A stretch of DNA of 7,520 nucleotides from Lachnospiraceae bacterium (GTDB lineage Bacteria; Bacillota_A; Clostridia; Lachnospirales; Lachnospiraceae), in assembly GCA_017613595.1 (NCBI GenBank), contig JAGADM010000161.1, forward strand, positions 1 to 7,520, in the 5' to 3' direction. The position numbers were made by a program, and so were the translations under genes. Below, in pieces: positions 1 through 5,430 of the stretch (its first letter is position 1; each line of letters opens with the position of its first letter). A model generated the notes under the pieces. The model did not search any database and was not told the DNA's origin. It saw only the letters and a program-made list of their open reading frames with translations.

Positions 1-140
1 GGCAGTGGGGACATGAGATCTCCGCTGACGCAAAGCCGGATAACTGTATCGGCTGCGGCGCCTGTGAGGCGGCATGTCCGCAGCAGCTTCCGATCATCGA
101 AAGCCTGCAGGCCTGCTATCAGGAACTGGAATCGCTGTAG
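1..140 (+). CDS. Aldo/keto reductase family protein with C-terminal 4Fe-4S motif (3' end only)
   Basis: Only the C-terminus is in the window; the frame enters at base 3 and stops at TAG 138-140. The visible tail reads QWGHEISADAKPDN followed by CIGCGACEAACPQQLPI. The pattern C-x2-C-x2-C-x3-C-P is a 4Fe-4S cluster signature, and 'ACPQ-x-LPI' right before the end is characteristic of the ferredoxin-like tail on one group of predicted aldo/keto reductases (COG1453-like oxidoreductases) common in Clostridia. The NADPH-binding barrel would lie upstream and cannot be seen, so substrate and start are unknown. A different iron-sulfur oxidoreductase with a similar tail is possible. Transcription probably ends at one of the two hairpins that follow (145-166 and 197-226). 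Confidence 0.75.
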   Translation, partial: QWGHEISADAKPDNCIGCGACEAACPQQLPIIESLQACYQELESL

Positions 141-144
141 GCCG

Positions 145-166
145 GAAGCGTTCCCTGTAACGCTTC
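145..166 (+). other. Perfect 8-bp hairpin just after the oxidoreductase stop codon
   Basis: GAAGCGTT (145-152) pairs perfectly with AACGCTTC (159-166) around a six-base loop, four bases after the stop codon. No T-run follows, so it is not a canonical intrinsic terminator. It could protect the mRNA 3' end or act together with the second hairpin at 197-226. Confidence 0.5.
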
Positions 167-184
167 GTAATCCGAAACAAATAC

Positions 185-213
185 TTGAATTTTCCGGGAC
201 CACCCTTTATAAT
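185..213 (+). promoter_or_regulatory. Sigma-A-type promoter for tRNA-Gly
   Basis: TTGAAT (185-190) and a perfect TATAAT (208-213) are separated by exactly 17 bp. The start is predicted near 220, about 34 bases before the tRNA, a normal length for a tRNA leader. The -10 box lies in the loop of the inverted repeat 197-206/217-226, and the predicted start falls within the right arm. Confidence 0.75.
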
Positions 214-235
214 ATGAGGGTGGTCCTTGTGATTT
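197..235 (+). terminator. Inverted repeat, probable terminator of the upstream gene overlapping the tRNA promoter
   Basis: GGACCACCCT (197-206) and AGGGTGGTCC (217-226) form a perfect 10-bp GC-rich stem with a 10-base loop. A weak T-rich tract (TTGTGATTT, 227-235) follows. This fits an intrinsic terminator for the oxidoreductase, although the tract is interrupted. The arms also flank the TATAAT box of the tRNA promoter, so an operator role is an alternative. Confidence 0.55.
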
Positions 236-253
236 AATAACGGACCGTGTTTT

Positions 254-324
254 GCAGGCATAGTACATCGGTAGTATATCAGCTTCCCAAGCTGAGGAGG
301 CGGGTTCGATTCCCGTTGCCTGCT
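254..324 (+). tRNA. tRNA-Gly, anticodon CCC
   Basis: A complete cloverleaf of 71 nt can be folded by hand. The acceptor GCAGGCA (254-260) pairs with TGCCTGC (317-323), with T324 as discriminator, the usual tRNA-Gly base. The D-stem is GTAC/GTAT around a loop containing GG. The anticodon stem TCAGC/GCTGA encloses the loop TTCCCAA, giving anticodon CCC, which reads GGG codons. The variable loop has four bases, and the T-arm is GCGGG-TTCGATT-CCCGT. CCA is not encoded, so it must be added after transcription. The gene stands alone, with its own promoter at 185-213. No strong terminator separates it from the deacetylase 64 bases downstream. Confidence 0.95.
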
Positions 325-327
325 TTG

Positions 328-344
328 TGCCCCGCACAGGGGCA
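328..344 (+). other. Short GC-rich hairpin between tRNA-Gly and the deacetylase
   Basis: TGCCCC (328-333) and GGGGCA (339-344) form a perfect 6-bp stem with loop GCACA, beginning three bases after the mature tRNA end. The bases that follow are GTGGGG rather than a T-run, so it should not terminate efficiently. It may mark the tRNA 3' processing boundary or act as a partial attenuator before the downstream gene. Confidence 0.45.
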
Positions 345-388
345 GTGGGGTGCGTGAATCAGGGGTAATTTCATCGGGAGTTGATTCC

Positions 389-1324
389 ATGACAGCAGAG
401 GAATTCGAAAGAAGAAAGAGAGCGGAAAGAATCAGAGCGGCTAAGAAACGCCGTCACCGCAAGGTGATGATCAACAGAGCGTTAGCGGTTCTTTTTTTGA
501 TTGCGTTCGTCACGATACTGGTAATCGGCATCATCCTTCTGGACCGCTTTATCAAAGGTCCCGCGCCGGCTGAGCCGGACGACCGGGATGTTCCGGCGGG
601 AGTGGCAACGATCACGCCGACCAATCCGCCCACACCGACTCCGACACCCGCACCGACATTTACGCCGACGCCCTCGCCGGTACCGGCGGGAGTGAAGCGC
701 GTGGCGTTCACATTTGACGACGGTCCCGCATATAACGGGCTGACCGTGAAATTTGCCGAAAAGCTTGCTTCGTACGGCGGCGCGGGAACGTGGTTCGTAA
801 TCGGAAACCGTATCAACGACGAGACCGCGAAAGACCTGAAACGGGCAGCCGATCTCGGCATGGCCATCGAGATCCATGCATGGACACACGAGTACTATTT
901 CGACCAGAATCCGAACAAGTTAGACGATGAACTGCAGAAGACCGCAGACGCGATCGAGAAGGCGACCGGCAAGCGTCCGACACTGTTCCGTCCGCCGGGA
1001 GGAAACTTCACCGACAAGCAGGTGACGGACATCAGCTATCCGGTTATCCTCTGGTCCGTGGATACCAACGACTGGAAACTGAAAGGCAACAGTACCGAGG
1101 AAGAGCGTGCCAACAACGTCCAGAAGATCGTCGATACGATCATGCGCCAGACGCAGGACGGCAGCATCGTTCTGATGCACGAGATCTACAACAACAGCTA
1201 TGACGCATTCTGCATCGCGATCGACAAGCTCGCCAAGGAAGGTTATGTATTCGTAACCGTACAGGAGCTGATCGGCGATGAACTCCGTGCAGGCCACAAG
1301 TATTCCTCGTGGTACAAGCGGTAG
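389..1324 (+). CDS. Membrane-anchored polysaccharide deacetylase (NodB/CE4 family)
   Basis: The 311-residue protein probably removes acetyl groups from a cell-surface polysaccharide such as peptidoglycan; the substrate is not determinable here. A short Arg/Lys-rich cytosolic tail is followed by one membrane segment (about residues 31-51), a Pro/Thr-rich linker (about 57-97) and an extracellular NodB domain. All five CE4 motifs are visible: TFDDGP (108-113, with D110 as likely base and D111 as metal ligand), HAWTH (H163 and H167, metal ligands), RPPGG (201-205), VDTNDW (D225, D228) and LMH (H264). An intact metal-dependent deacetylase is therefore expected. ATG 389 is preferred because GGGAG (376-380) lies eight bases upstream; an in-frame GTG at 350 would add 13 residues but has a poorer site. 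No clear promoter lies between the tRNA and this start, so transcription from the tRNA promoter is possible. Confidence 0.9.
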   Translation: MTAEEFERRKRAERIRAAKKRRHRKVMINRALAVLFLIAFVTILVIGIILLDRFIKGPAPAEPDDRDVPAGVATITPTNPPTPTPTPAPTFTPTPSPVPAGVKRVAFTFDDGPAYNGLTVKFAEKLASYGGAGTWFVIGNRINDETAKDLKRAADLGMAIEIHAWTHEYYFDQNPNKLDDELQKTADAIEKATGKRPTLFRPPGGNFTDKQVTDISYPVILWSVDTNDWKLKGNSTEEERANNVQKIVDTIMRQTQDGSIVLMHEIYNNSYDAFCIAIDKLAKEGYVFVTVQELIGDELRAGHKYSSWYKR

Positions 1325-1375
1325 GCGCCTTTCGGGGCAAATGTCATACATTCTGTCAACTGAATTAAATTATTT

Positions 1376-1468
1376 AAAAGTCCCTTCGCATTTTCCGCGA
1401 ATCTGAAAAAGGCTGTGCCGTTTTCCGGTTGGTTGTGTTAGAATAGAAAATGTGAAAGGGACTTTTTT
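1376..1468 (+). terminator. Long-range inverted repeat with T-run, enclosing the next gene's promoter
   Basis: AAAAGTCCCTT (1376-1386) is the exact reverse complement of AAGGGACTTTT (1456-1466). With A1455 bulged out, CGCA (1387-1390) also pairs with TGTG (1451-1454), one pair being a G-T wobble, giving about 15 pairs. Six Ts (1463-1468) end the right arm, as in an intrinsic terminator, but the enclosed loop is about 60 bases and holds the extended -10 box at 1436-1444. It may stop read-through from the deacetylase gene; no other terminator is evident after that gene. Confidence 0.45.
1436..1444 (+). promoter_or_regulatory. Extended -10 promoter for the c-di-GMP gene
   Basis: TGT immediately before TAGAAT (1439-1444) makes a TGn-extended -10 element one base off consensus. 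No good -35 box lies 17 bp upstream (the bases there are TGCCGT), as is common for extended -10 promoters. The predicted start near 1451 coincides with the beginning of the right arm of the surrounding inverted repeat and gives a leader of about 64 bases. Confidence 0.5.
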
Positions 1469-1471
1469 CGA

Positions 1472-1491
1472 CCTGCACGTTCCGGTGCGGG
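1472..1491 (+). other. Leader hairpin upstream of the c-di-GMP gene
   Basis: CCTGCAC (1472-1478) pairs with GTGCGGG (1485-1491), with one T-G wobble and the loop GTTCCG. It ends 12 bases before the ribosome binding site AAGGAG (1504-1509), so it leaves that site exposed. It is too small for a known c-di-GMP riboswitch and may simply stabilise the mRNA 5' end. Confidence 0.4.
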
Positions 1492-1514
1492 AGCACAGCT
1501 GATAAGGAGTGGGT

Positions 1515-4500
1515 ATGATGGAGAAGCGTTTACGTGTCGCGATCATTCTTTCGGAAATGCATCATCAGTTTTACGCCAACACTTCCCGCAAACTTCAGGA
1601 GGAACTGTTAGCCATGAACGCGGATGTCTGCGTCTTTATGGCTACGGCGCTTTCCGGAATGCCGGAGGAGTTTACCCGCGGCGAGACTGCTATCTATGAT
1701 CTGATCAACCCGGACATGTTTGACGGGTTTATCGTATATCCCGGAACCTTTCAGGTTCCCGAATTACAGAATCCTTTTTTGGAGAAACTGAAGAGCGAAT
1801 ACCGCAAGCCCGTATACTGTCTGGAACGTCCGAAGTACGGCTTTCCGACGGTGGCGTTTAAGGAAGAGGAAGGTATTGCCATGCTTGTCGAGCACCTCAT
1901 CAAGGTGCACGGAGCAAAGCGGATTGAGTATATCTCCGATGAGGACGGGAATGACTATTCGAAGGAACTCGAAGGGTACTTCCTCGATGCCATGAAGGCC
2001 GGCGGATGTCCGGTCGATGAAAGCAGTATCCATCATTGCCGCCGGGATGTCGGCAAGGAGGCGGAGCTTGTTCAGGAGATGATCGGGCAGGAGGGAGGAC
2101 TTCCCGAAGCAATTATCTGCGGCAATACGGAATCCGTGTCCGGTTTTATCTGCGCGTTCGAGGACCGAGGCATCCATGTACCGAAGGACATCATGATCTG
2201 CGGCTACAACCTTGACTATGATGAACTGCTGCGCGGAACAACCTGTACGACCGTATTCCGCGATCCCACCGCGATGGCGACCAACGCCGCCCGCAGACTC
2301 GTAAATGCCGTTCTCGGAGAGGAACGCTATCCGCTTGTGTCCAATGAGCATGACTGTCTGCTTGTGCCGAAGGCAACCTGCGGCTGTGATTTCTACGCGC
2401 TCGGCGATTATTCGAGAATCCGGCTTGAGAATCTTCTGGTGAAAGACCGCCGGTTCGATTCCCCGCTCAATTTCATGGAGGAAGAGATTGCGGGAGCCGA
2501 GGACTTCGAGACCTGGCTCTGGAAACTCGATTATTATGAGCGTTATCTCGGCAAGGATTGCGCCGCTTTCTATCTGTGTCTGAATGAGCGGGCGCTGCAT
2601 GAGACCGAGCCGATGACGCATTTTTCCGATAATATCCTGCTCGCGCTCAACCATTCCGAAGTGCGGCAGGTTTCGAGTGAGGCGTATTTTCCGAAGCAGA
2701 AGCTGCTTCCTGCGCTCGATGAGCCGGGCGAGACGCCGCGGGTGTTCTATTTCTCCTCGCTGCACTTTATGGACCGAGTGTTCGGTTACGTGTCCGTATG
2801 CTACGGCAACCGCGCGTGCGGCATAACGCCTTCCTTTGACCGCTGGATGAGAAGCCTCGAGACATCGCTTGAGTGCCAGCGCCAGAGGACCGTTTTCGCC
2901 GACTATTATACGAGCAACGCCATCCGTGATACGATGACCGGTTTATATAACTTCAAAGGCTACCGCGCCGCTCTGGCGGAGCAGTTCCACCAGATGGAAG
3001 GACAGGAGCGGAGGATATTCCTGCTTTCGCTTGATATCAGCCGTTTCTCGAGTATTAACGAACTGTTCGGCCGCGACGAAGGTAATGTCGCTTTGATGAC
3101 GCTGACGAAGATCCTTCTGAATTCCGTCCATGACCGCGATATCTGCGCACGGTTCGGTAACGACGAGTTTGTTGTTGCAGGCATATATGACCGTGAGCCC
3201 GACGTGAACGGACTGCTTCGTGAGATTCGAAGCCGTCTCCGGACACTGAACCAGTTCGGCGGCAAAGAATACACCATCGATATCGTTTACGCAACACTCC
3301 TCCGCGAGATCACCGAGGAGGGGCAGATCGACGATTATACGAACGAAGTTCTTTCCCAGAAGAAGAGCGCGAAACAGGATACGTTCGCGGAACGTGCCGA
3401 GGCGGAGCTGCCCGGCGAGATCAATGCCGAGGAGCGCGAGGCGGTCCGAAGCATCATTGATGAGAATCTGTTTACCTATCGTTTCCAGCCGATCATCAGC
3501 GCGAAGACCGGTTCGATTTACGCATACGAGGCTCTGATGCGCAGCGGCAACGACGAGAAGATCAGTCCGCTTTCCATTCTGAACTATGCCGAATTACTGG
3601 GCAAATTATACGACATCGAGCGCCTGACGTTCCGGAACGTTCTTGAAATCATGAACCGGAACATGGAAGTCTTTGCCGATAAGAAGATGTTCATCAACAG
3701 TATTCCGAAGGTTACTCTGAAGGAGACGGACTTCCGGCAGCTCGTAAAGGATTTCCCGAGCATTCTGTCACATGTCGTTATCGAGTTTACCGAGCAGACC
3801 GAGCTGTCGGAAGAGCAGCTTGACGATATCCGTAAGCGCAGCCAGCAGAACGGCTTCCGTGTCGCCATTGACGATTACGGCACCGGTTATTCGAATGTTA
3901 CGAACCTGCTGAATTACATGCCCGATTACGTGAAGATCGACCGCAACCTGATTACCGGTATCGAAGGCGACAGCAAGAAGCAGTACTTTGTAGCGAACAT
4001 CGTCGAATTTGCCCGCGAGAACGGATTCCTGTCTCTTGCGGAAGGCGTGGAGACACGCGAAGAGATGGATACCGTTGTCCGCCTCGGCGTCGACCTGATT
4101 CAGGGCTTCTATACCGCGAGACCGAGCGATACCTTTATTGAGGAAATCCCGCGCGAGATCCGTGACGAGATCGTATCGTTCAACCTGCAGACGACCGGCA
4201 GCCGTACGAAGAAGACGTATCTTGTCGACCGCGAGCAGGAGATCATGCTGATGCCTCTTGTTACGACCGACCATTATACCGAAATCGTGATCAACCGGCG
4301 TGAACTGAGCATTGTCGGCAATCCGCGCATCACCGTCGACGTGCTGATCCGTATTCCGGACAATACGACGACTACAATCCATCTGCGGCGCGTGAACCTC
4401 GATTCCTACCAGAGGCATCCGTGCATCGAAATCGGAAACAACTGTGATGTAACGCTTGTCATCGAAGGAACGACAGTGCTGAACCGTAAGGGCATCCGTG

Positions 4501-5237
4501 TGCCGGAGAGCTCCCGGCTTACGGTGACCGGCGACGGCAAGCTGACCGTATTCGGAACGGGCGACCGCGCGTACGGCATCGGCGGCGATTCGACACAGAC
4601 GATCGGCCGTATCCTCATTGACATGGGCGGCGAGATCACGCTGAAGCTCGACGGCAAGGAATGCGTCGGCATCGGCGGAGGCTACTCGAACATTAAGGCG
4701 GGTATTACGATTGCCCGGTGTAAAAACCTGTATGAGACAATCAGCGGCGAGAGAGCAGTCGGCATCGGTATCTGCAATAATGTGGCTCCGGTGATCATTT
4801 CCGAGACGCGTATCAAGGCCGAGATCAACGCGGACCGTGCGGCGGCAATCGGATCGTACACTTCGGACTGTGAGCTGACACTGCGGAACGTAAAACTGAA
4901 TCTGACCGCTTCGGGCGACAGCCAGGTGGCGATCGGTACGCTCGGCAATAAGAACGTGAAACTGACGGCGAGCCACCTCGAAATGCAGGCGGTGCTCAAA
5001 GCAAAGACATGCGTCGGCCTCGGATGCCGCGACGGCTCCGCGGAGATCCGTGTCAGCGCTTCCGATATTGTTATGCGCTTCGAAGGCGCGGAGACGATCG
5101 GTATCGGCAGCAAGACGAAGCAGGGACGCGGCCAGTTTGAGAATACTTCGTTCAGCCTTCTGCTGAGTTCCGCGGACAGCGTACGCTTCAGCTACGAGCC
5201 GGAGGATATCAGTTTCCTGCTCTGCAAAGAAGTGTGA
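1515..5237 (+). CDS. Cytosolic c-di-GMP phosphodiesterase-type protein: PBP-like sensor, GAF-like region, degenerate GGDEF, EAL, beta-helix tail
   Basis: This 1240-residue protein has no signal peptide or membrane segment. Residues 5-291 resemble the ligand-binding half of LacI regulators (near the end: VPKDIMICGYN, then CTTVFRDP) but lack a helix-turn-helix. Residues about 295-455 look GAF-like, with low certainty. The GGDEF domain begins at DTMTGLYN (472-479). D507 and N515 are kept, but the signature reads GNDEF (548-552), the guanine-contact Asp is N524 and the I-site Arg is H539, so cyclase activity is doubtful. The EAL domain (about 645-885) keeps E672-A-L, N728, E757, D786-D787, K807, E843 and Q863, so c-di-GMP hydrolysis is expected. 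Residues about 905-1240 are a beta-rich tail with seven short repeats. The start is chosen because AAGGAG (1504-1509) lies five bases before ATG 1515; ATG 1518 is equally possible. The trigger is probably a small molecule, perhaps a sugar, bound by the LacI-like domain. Confidence 0.88.
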   Translation: MMEKRLRVAIILSEMHHQFYANTSRKLQEELLAMNADVCVFMATALSGMPEEFTRGETAIYDLINPDMFDGFIVYPGTFQVPELQNPFLEKLKSEYRKPVYCLERPKYGFPTVAFKEEEGIAMLVEHLIKVHGAKRIEYISDEDGNDYSKELEGYFLDAMKAGGCPVDESSIHHCRRDVGKEAELVQEMIGQEGGLPEAIICGNTESVSGFICAFEDRGIHVPKDIMICGYNLDYDELLRGTTCTTVFRDPTAMATNAARRLVNAVLGEERYPLVSNEHDCLLVPKATCGCDFYALGDYSRIRLENLLVKDRRFDSPLNFMEEEIAGAEDFETWLWKLDYYERYLGKDCAAFYLCLNERALHETEPMTHFSDNILLALNHSEVRQVSSEAYFPKQKLLPALDEPGETPRVFYFSSLHFMDRVFGYVSVCYGNRACGITPSFDRWMRSLETSLECQRQRTVFADYYTSNAIRDTMTGLYNFKGYRAALAEQFHQMEGQERRIFLLSLDISRFSSINELFGRDEGNVALMTLTKILLNSVHDRDICARFGNDEFVVAGIYDREPDVNGLLREIRSRLRTLNQFGGKEYTIDIVYATLLREITEEGQIDDYTNEVLSQKKSAKQDTFAERAEAELPGEINAEEREAVRSIIDENLFTYRFQPIISAKTGSIYAYEALMRSGNDEKISPLSILNYAELLGKLYDIERLTFRNVLEIMNRNMEVFADKKMFINSIPKVTLKETDFRQLVKDFPSILSHVVIEFTEQTELSEEQLDDIRKRSQQNGFRVAIDDYGTGYSNVTNLLNYMPDYVKIDRNLITGIEGDSKKQYFVANIVEFARENGFLSLAEGVETREEMDTVVRLGVDLIQGFYTARPSDTFIEEIPREIRDEIVSFNLQTTGSRTKKTYLVDREQEIMLMPLVTTDHYTEIVINRRELSIVGNPRITVDVLIRIPDNTTTTIHLRRVNLDSYQRHPCIEIGNNCDVTLVIEGTTVLNRKGIRVPESSRLTVTGDGKLTVFGTGDRAYGIGGDSTQTIGRILIDMGGEITLKLDGKECVGIGGGYSNIKAGITIARCKNLYETISGERAVGIGICNNVAPVIISETRIKAEINADRAAAIGSYTSDCELTLRNVKLNLTASGDSQVAIGTLGNKNVKLTASHLEMQAVLKAKTCVGLGCRDGSAEIRVSASDIVMRFEGAETIGIGSKTKQGRGQFENTSFSLLLSSADSVRFSYEPEDISFLLCKEV
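4554..5165 (+). repeat. Seven degenerate ~28-31-residue repeats coding for a predicted beta-helix
   Basis: The protein repeat is marked by a small-residue/Gly-Ile-Gly element: YGIGG (I1022), VGIGG (I1053), VGIGI (I1084), AAIGS (I1112), VAIGT (I1140), VGLGC (L1169) and IGIGS (I1197). Spacings are 31, 31, 28, 28, 29 and 28 residues. Each marker is usually preceded by a charged turn (GDR, GKE, GER, ADR, GDS, KAK, GAE) and followed by two short alternating-hydrophobic strands such as AEIRVSASDIVMRFEG. This is the pattern expected of a right-handed beta-helix or solenoid. The stretch before it (about 905-1013) is also beta-rich and recalls bacterial carbohydrate-binding beta-helix domains of the Cthe_2159 type; that resemblance is by eye only. 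Confidence 0.75.
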
Positions 5238-5322
5238 TGAGGCCGGATTCTCGTGCTTGTAAGCGGTACGCTGAAGGCAACGGAAAGACGTCGGTTTTTT
5301 TGTGAATCTTTTATGTATTGGA

Positions 5323-5351
5323 TTGTAAAAAACCTCCCCGGGTGGTATACT
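5323..5351 (+). promoter_or_regulatory. Promoter for the leader ORF and amidase
   Basis: TTGTAA (5323-5328) and TATACT (5346-5351) are separated by 17 bp. TGG immediately before the -10 box adds an extended -10 element. The predicted start is near 5358, inside the right arm of the inverted repeat 5328-5364, about 22 bases before the leader ORF. Confidence 0.75.
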
Positions 5352-5364
5352 TGAGGAGGTTTTT
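5328..5364 (+). terminator. A-tract/T-tract inverted repeat overlapping the amidase promoter
   Basis: AAAAACCTCC (5328-5337) is the perfect reverse complement of GGAGGTTTTT (5355-5364), with a 17-base loop that contains the -10 box. The A-tract and T-tract ends give the form of an intrinsic terminator on either strand, and it is the best candidate terminator for the large c-di-GMP gene ending at 5237. An operator for a dimeric regulator is the alternative. Confidence 0.55.
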
Positions 5365-5379
5365 AAGTTAGGGGGAAAG

Positions 5380-5430
5380 GTGAAGAAACGACGGTCTTTA
5401 TACCGGCCGCTTTACCATATAAAACAATGA
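5380..5430 (+). CDS. Putative 16-codon leader ORF coupled to the amidase
   Basis: GTG 5380 opens a frame that codes for MKKRRSLYRPLYHIKQ (GTG read as Met) and ends at TGA 5428-5430. The stop overlaps the amidase start as ATGA (5427-5430). A purine-rich ribosome binding site, AGGGGGAAAG (5370-5379), lies directly before the GTG. By contrast, the ~25 bases before the amidase ATG (CCGCTTTACCATATAAAACA) contain no Shine-Dalgarno-like sequence. The arrangement fits translational coupling, in which ribosomes finishing the leader restart on the amidase. The peptide is highly basic and resembles nothing I recognise. It could also be a chance ORF, with the amidase translated from its A-rich leader. 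Confidence 0.45.
   Translation: MKKRRSLYRPLYHIKQ

Noticed and set aside
1..350. Identical ten bases GGCAGTGGGG at 1-10 and 341-350 as possible direct repeats flanking an inserted tRNA segment
   Set aside because: The match ends after ten bases, one copy lies in the coding frame of the oxidoreductase and the other partly in a hairpin arm, and nothing between them resembles a mobile element. Chance is the simplest explanation.
601..700. Tandem CCGACNCC-like DNA repeat in the deacetylase gene
   Set aside because: It is explained by the coding of a Pro/Thr-rich linker, which also occurs in the amidase. It is not an independent DNA repeat or CRISPR array.
1451..1514. Possible c-di-GMP riboswitch in the leader of the c-di-GMP gene
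   Set aside because: The predicted leader is only about 64 bases and contains one small hairpin. The multi-helix core and conserved segments of the GEMM classes are not visible.
1764..2765. A 333-codon open frame on the minus strand opposite the sensor domain
   Set aside because: It lies wholly inside the plus-strand gene, whose LacI-like motifs are convincing in their own frame. The antisense product shows no family motifs.
3768..4976. A 402-codon open frame on the minus strand opposite the EAL and repeat region
   Set aside because: It lies wholly within the c-di-GMP gene, its translation is rich in Arg, His, Asp and Val without any recognisable domain, and it has no supporting context. 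It is a shadow produced by the GC-rich codon usage of the plus-strand gene.
5281..5301. Seven-T run (5295-5301) after the c-di-GMP gene as an intrinsic terminator
   Set aside because: No stem of more than about four pairs can be formed directly before the T-run. The inverted repeat at 5328-5364 is the better candidate.
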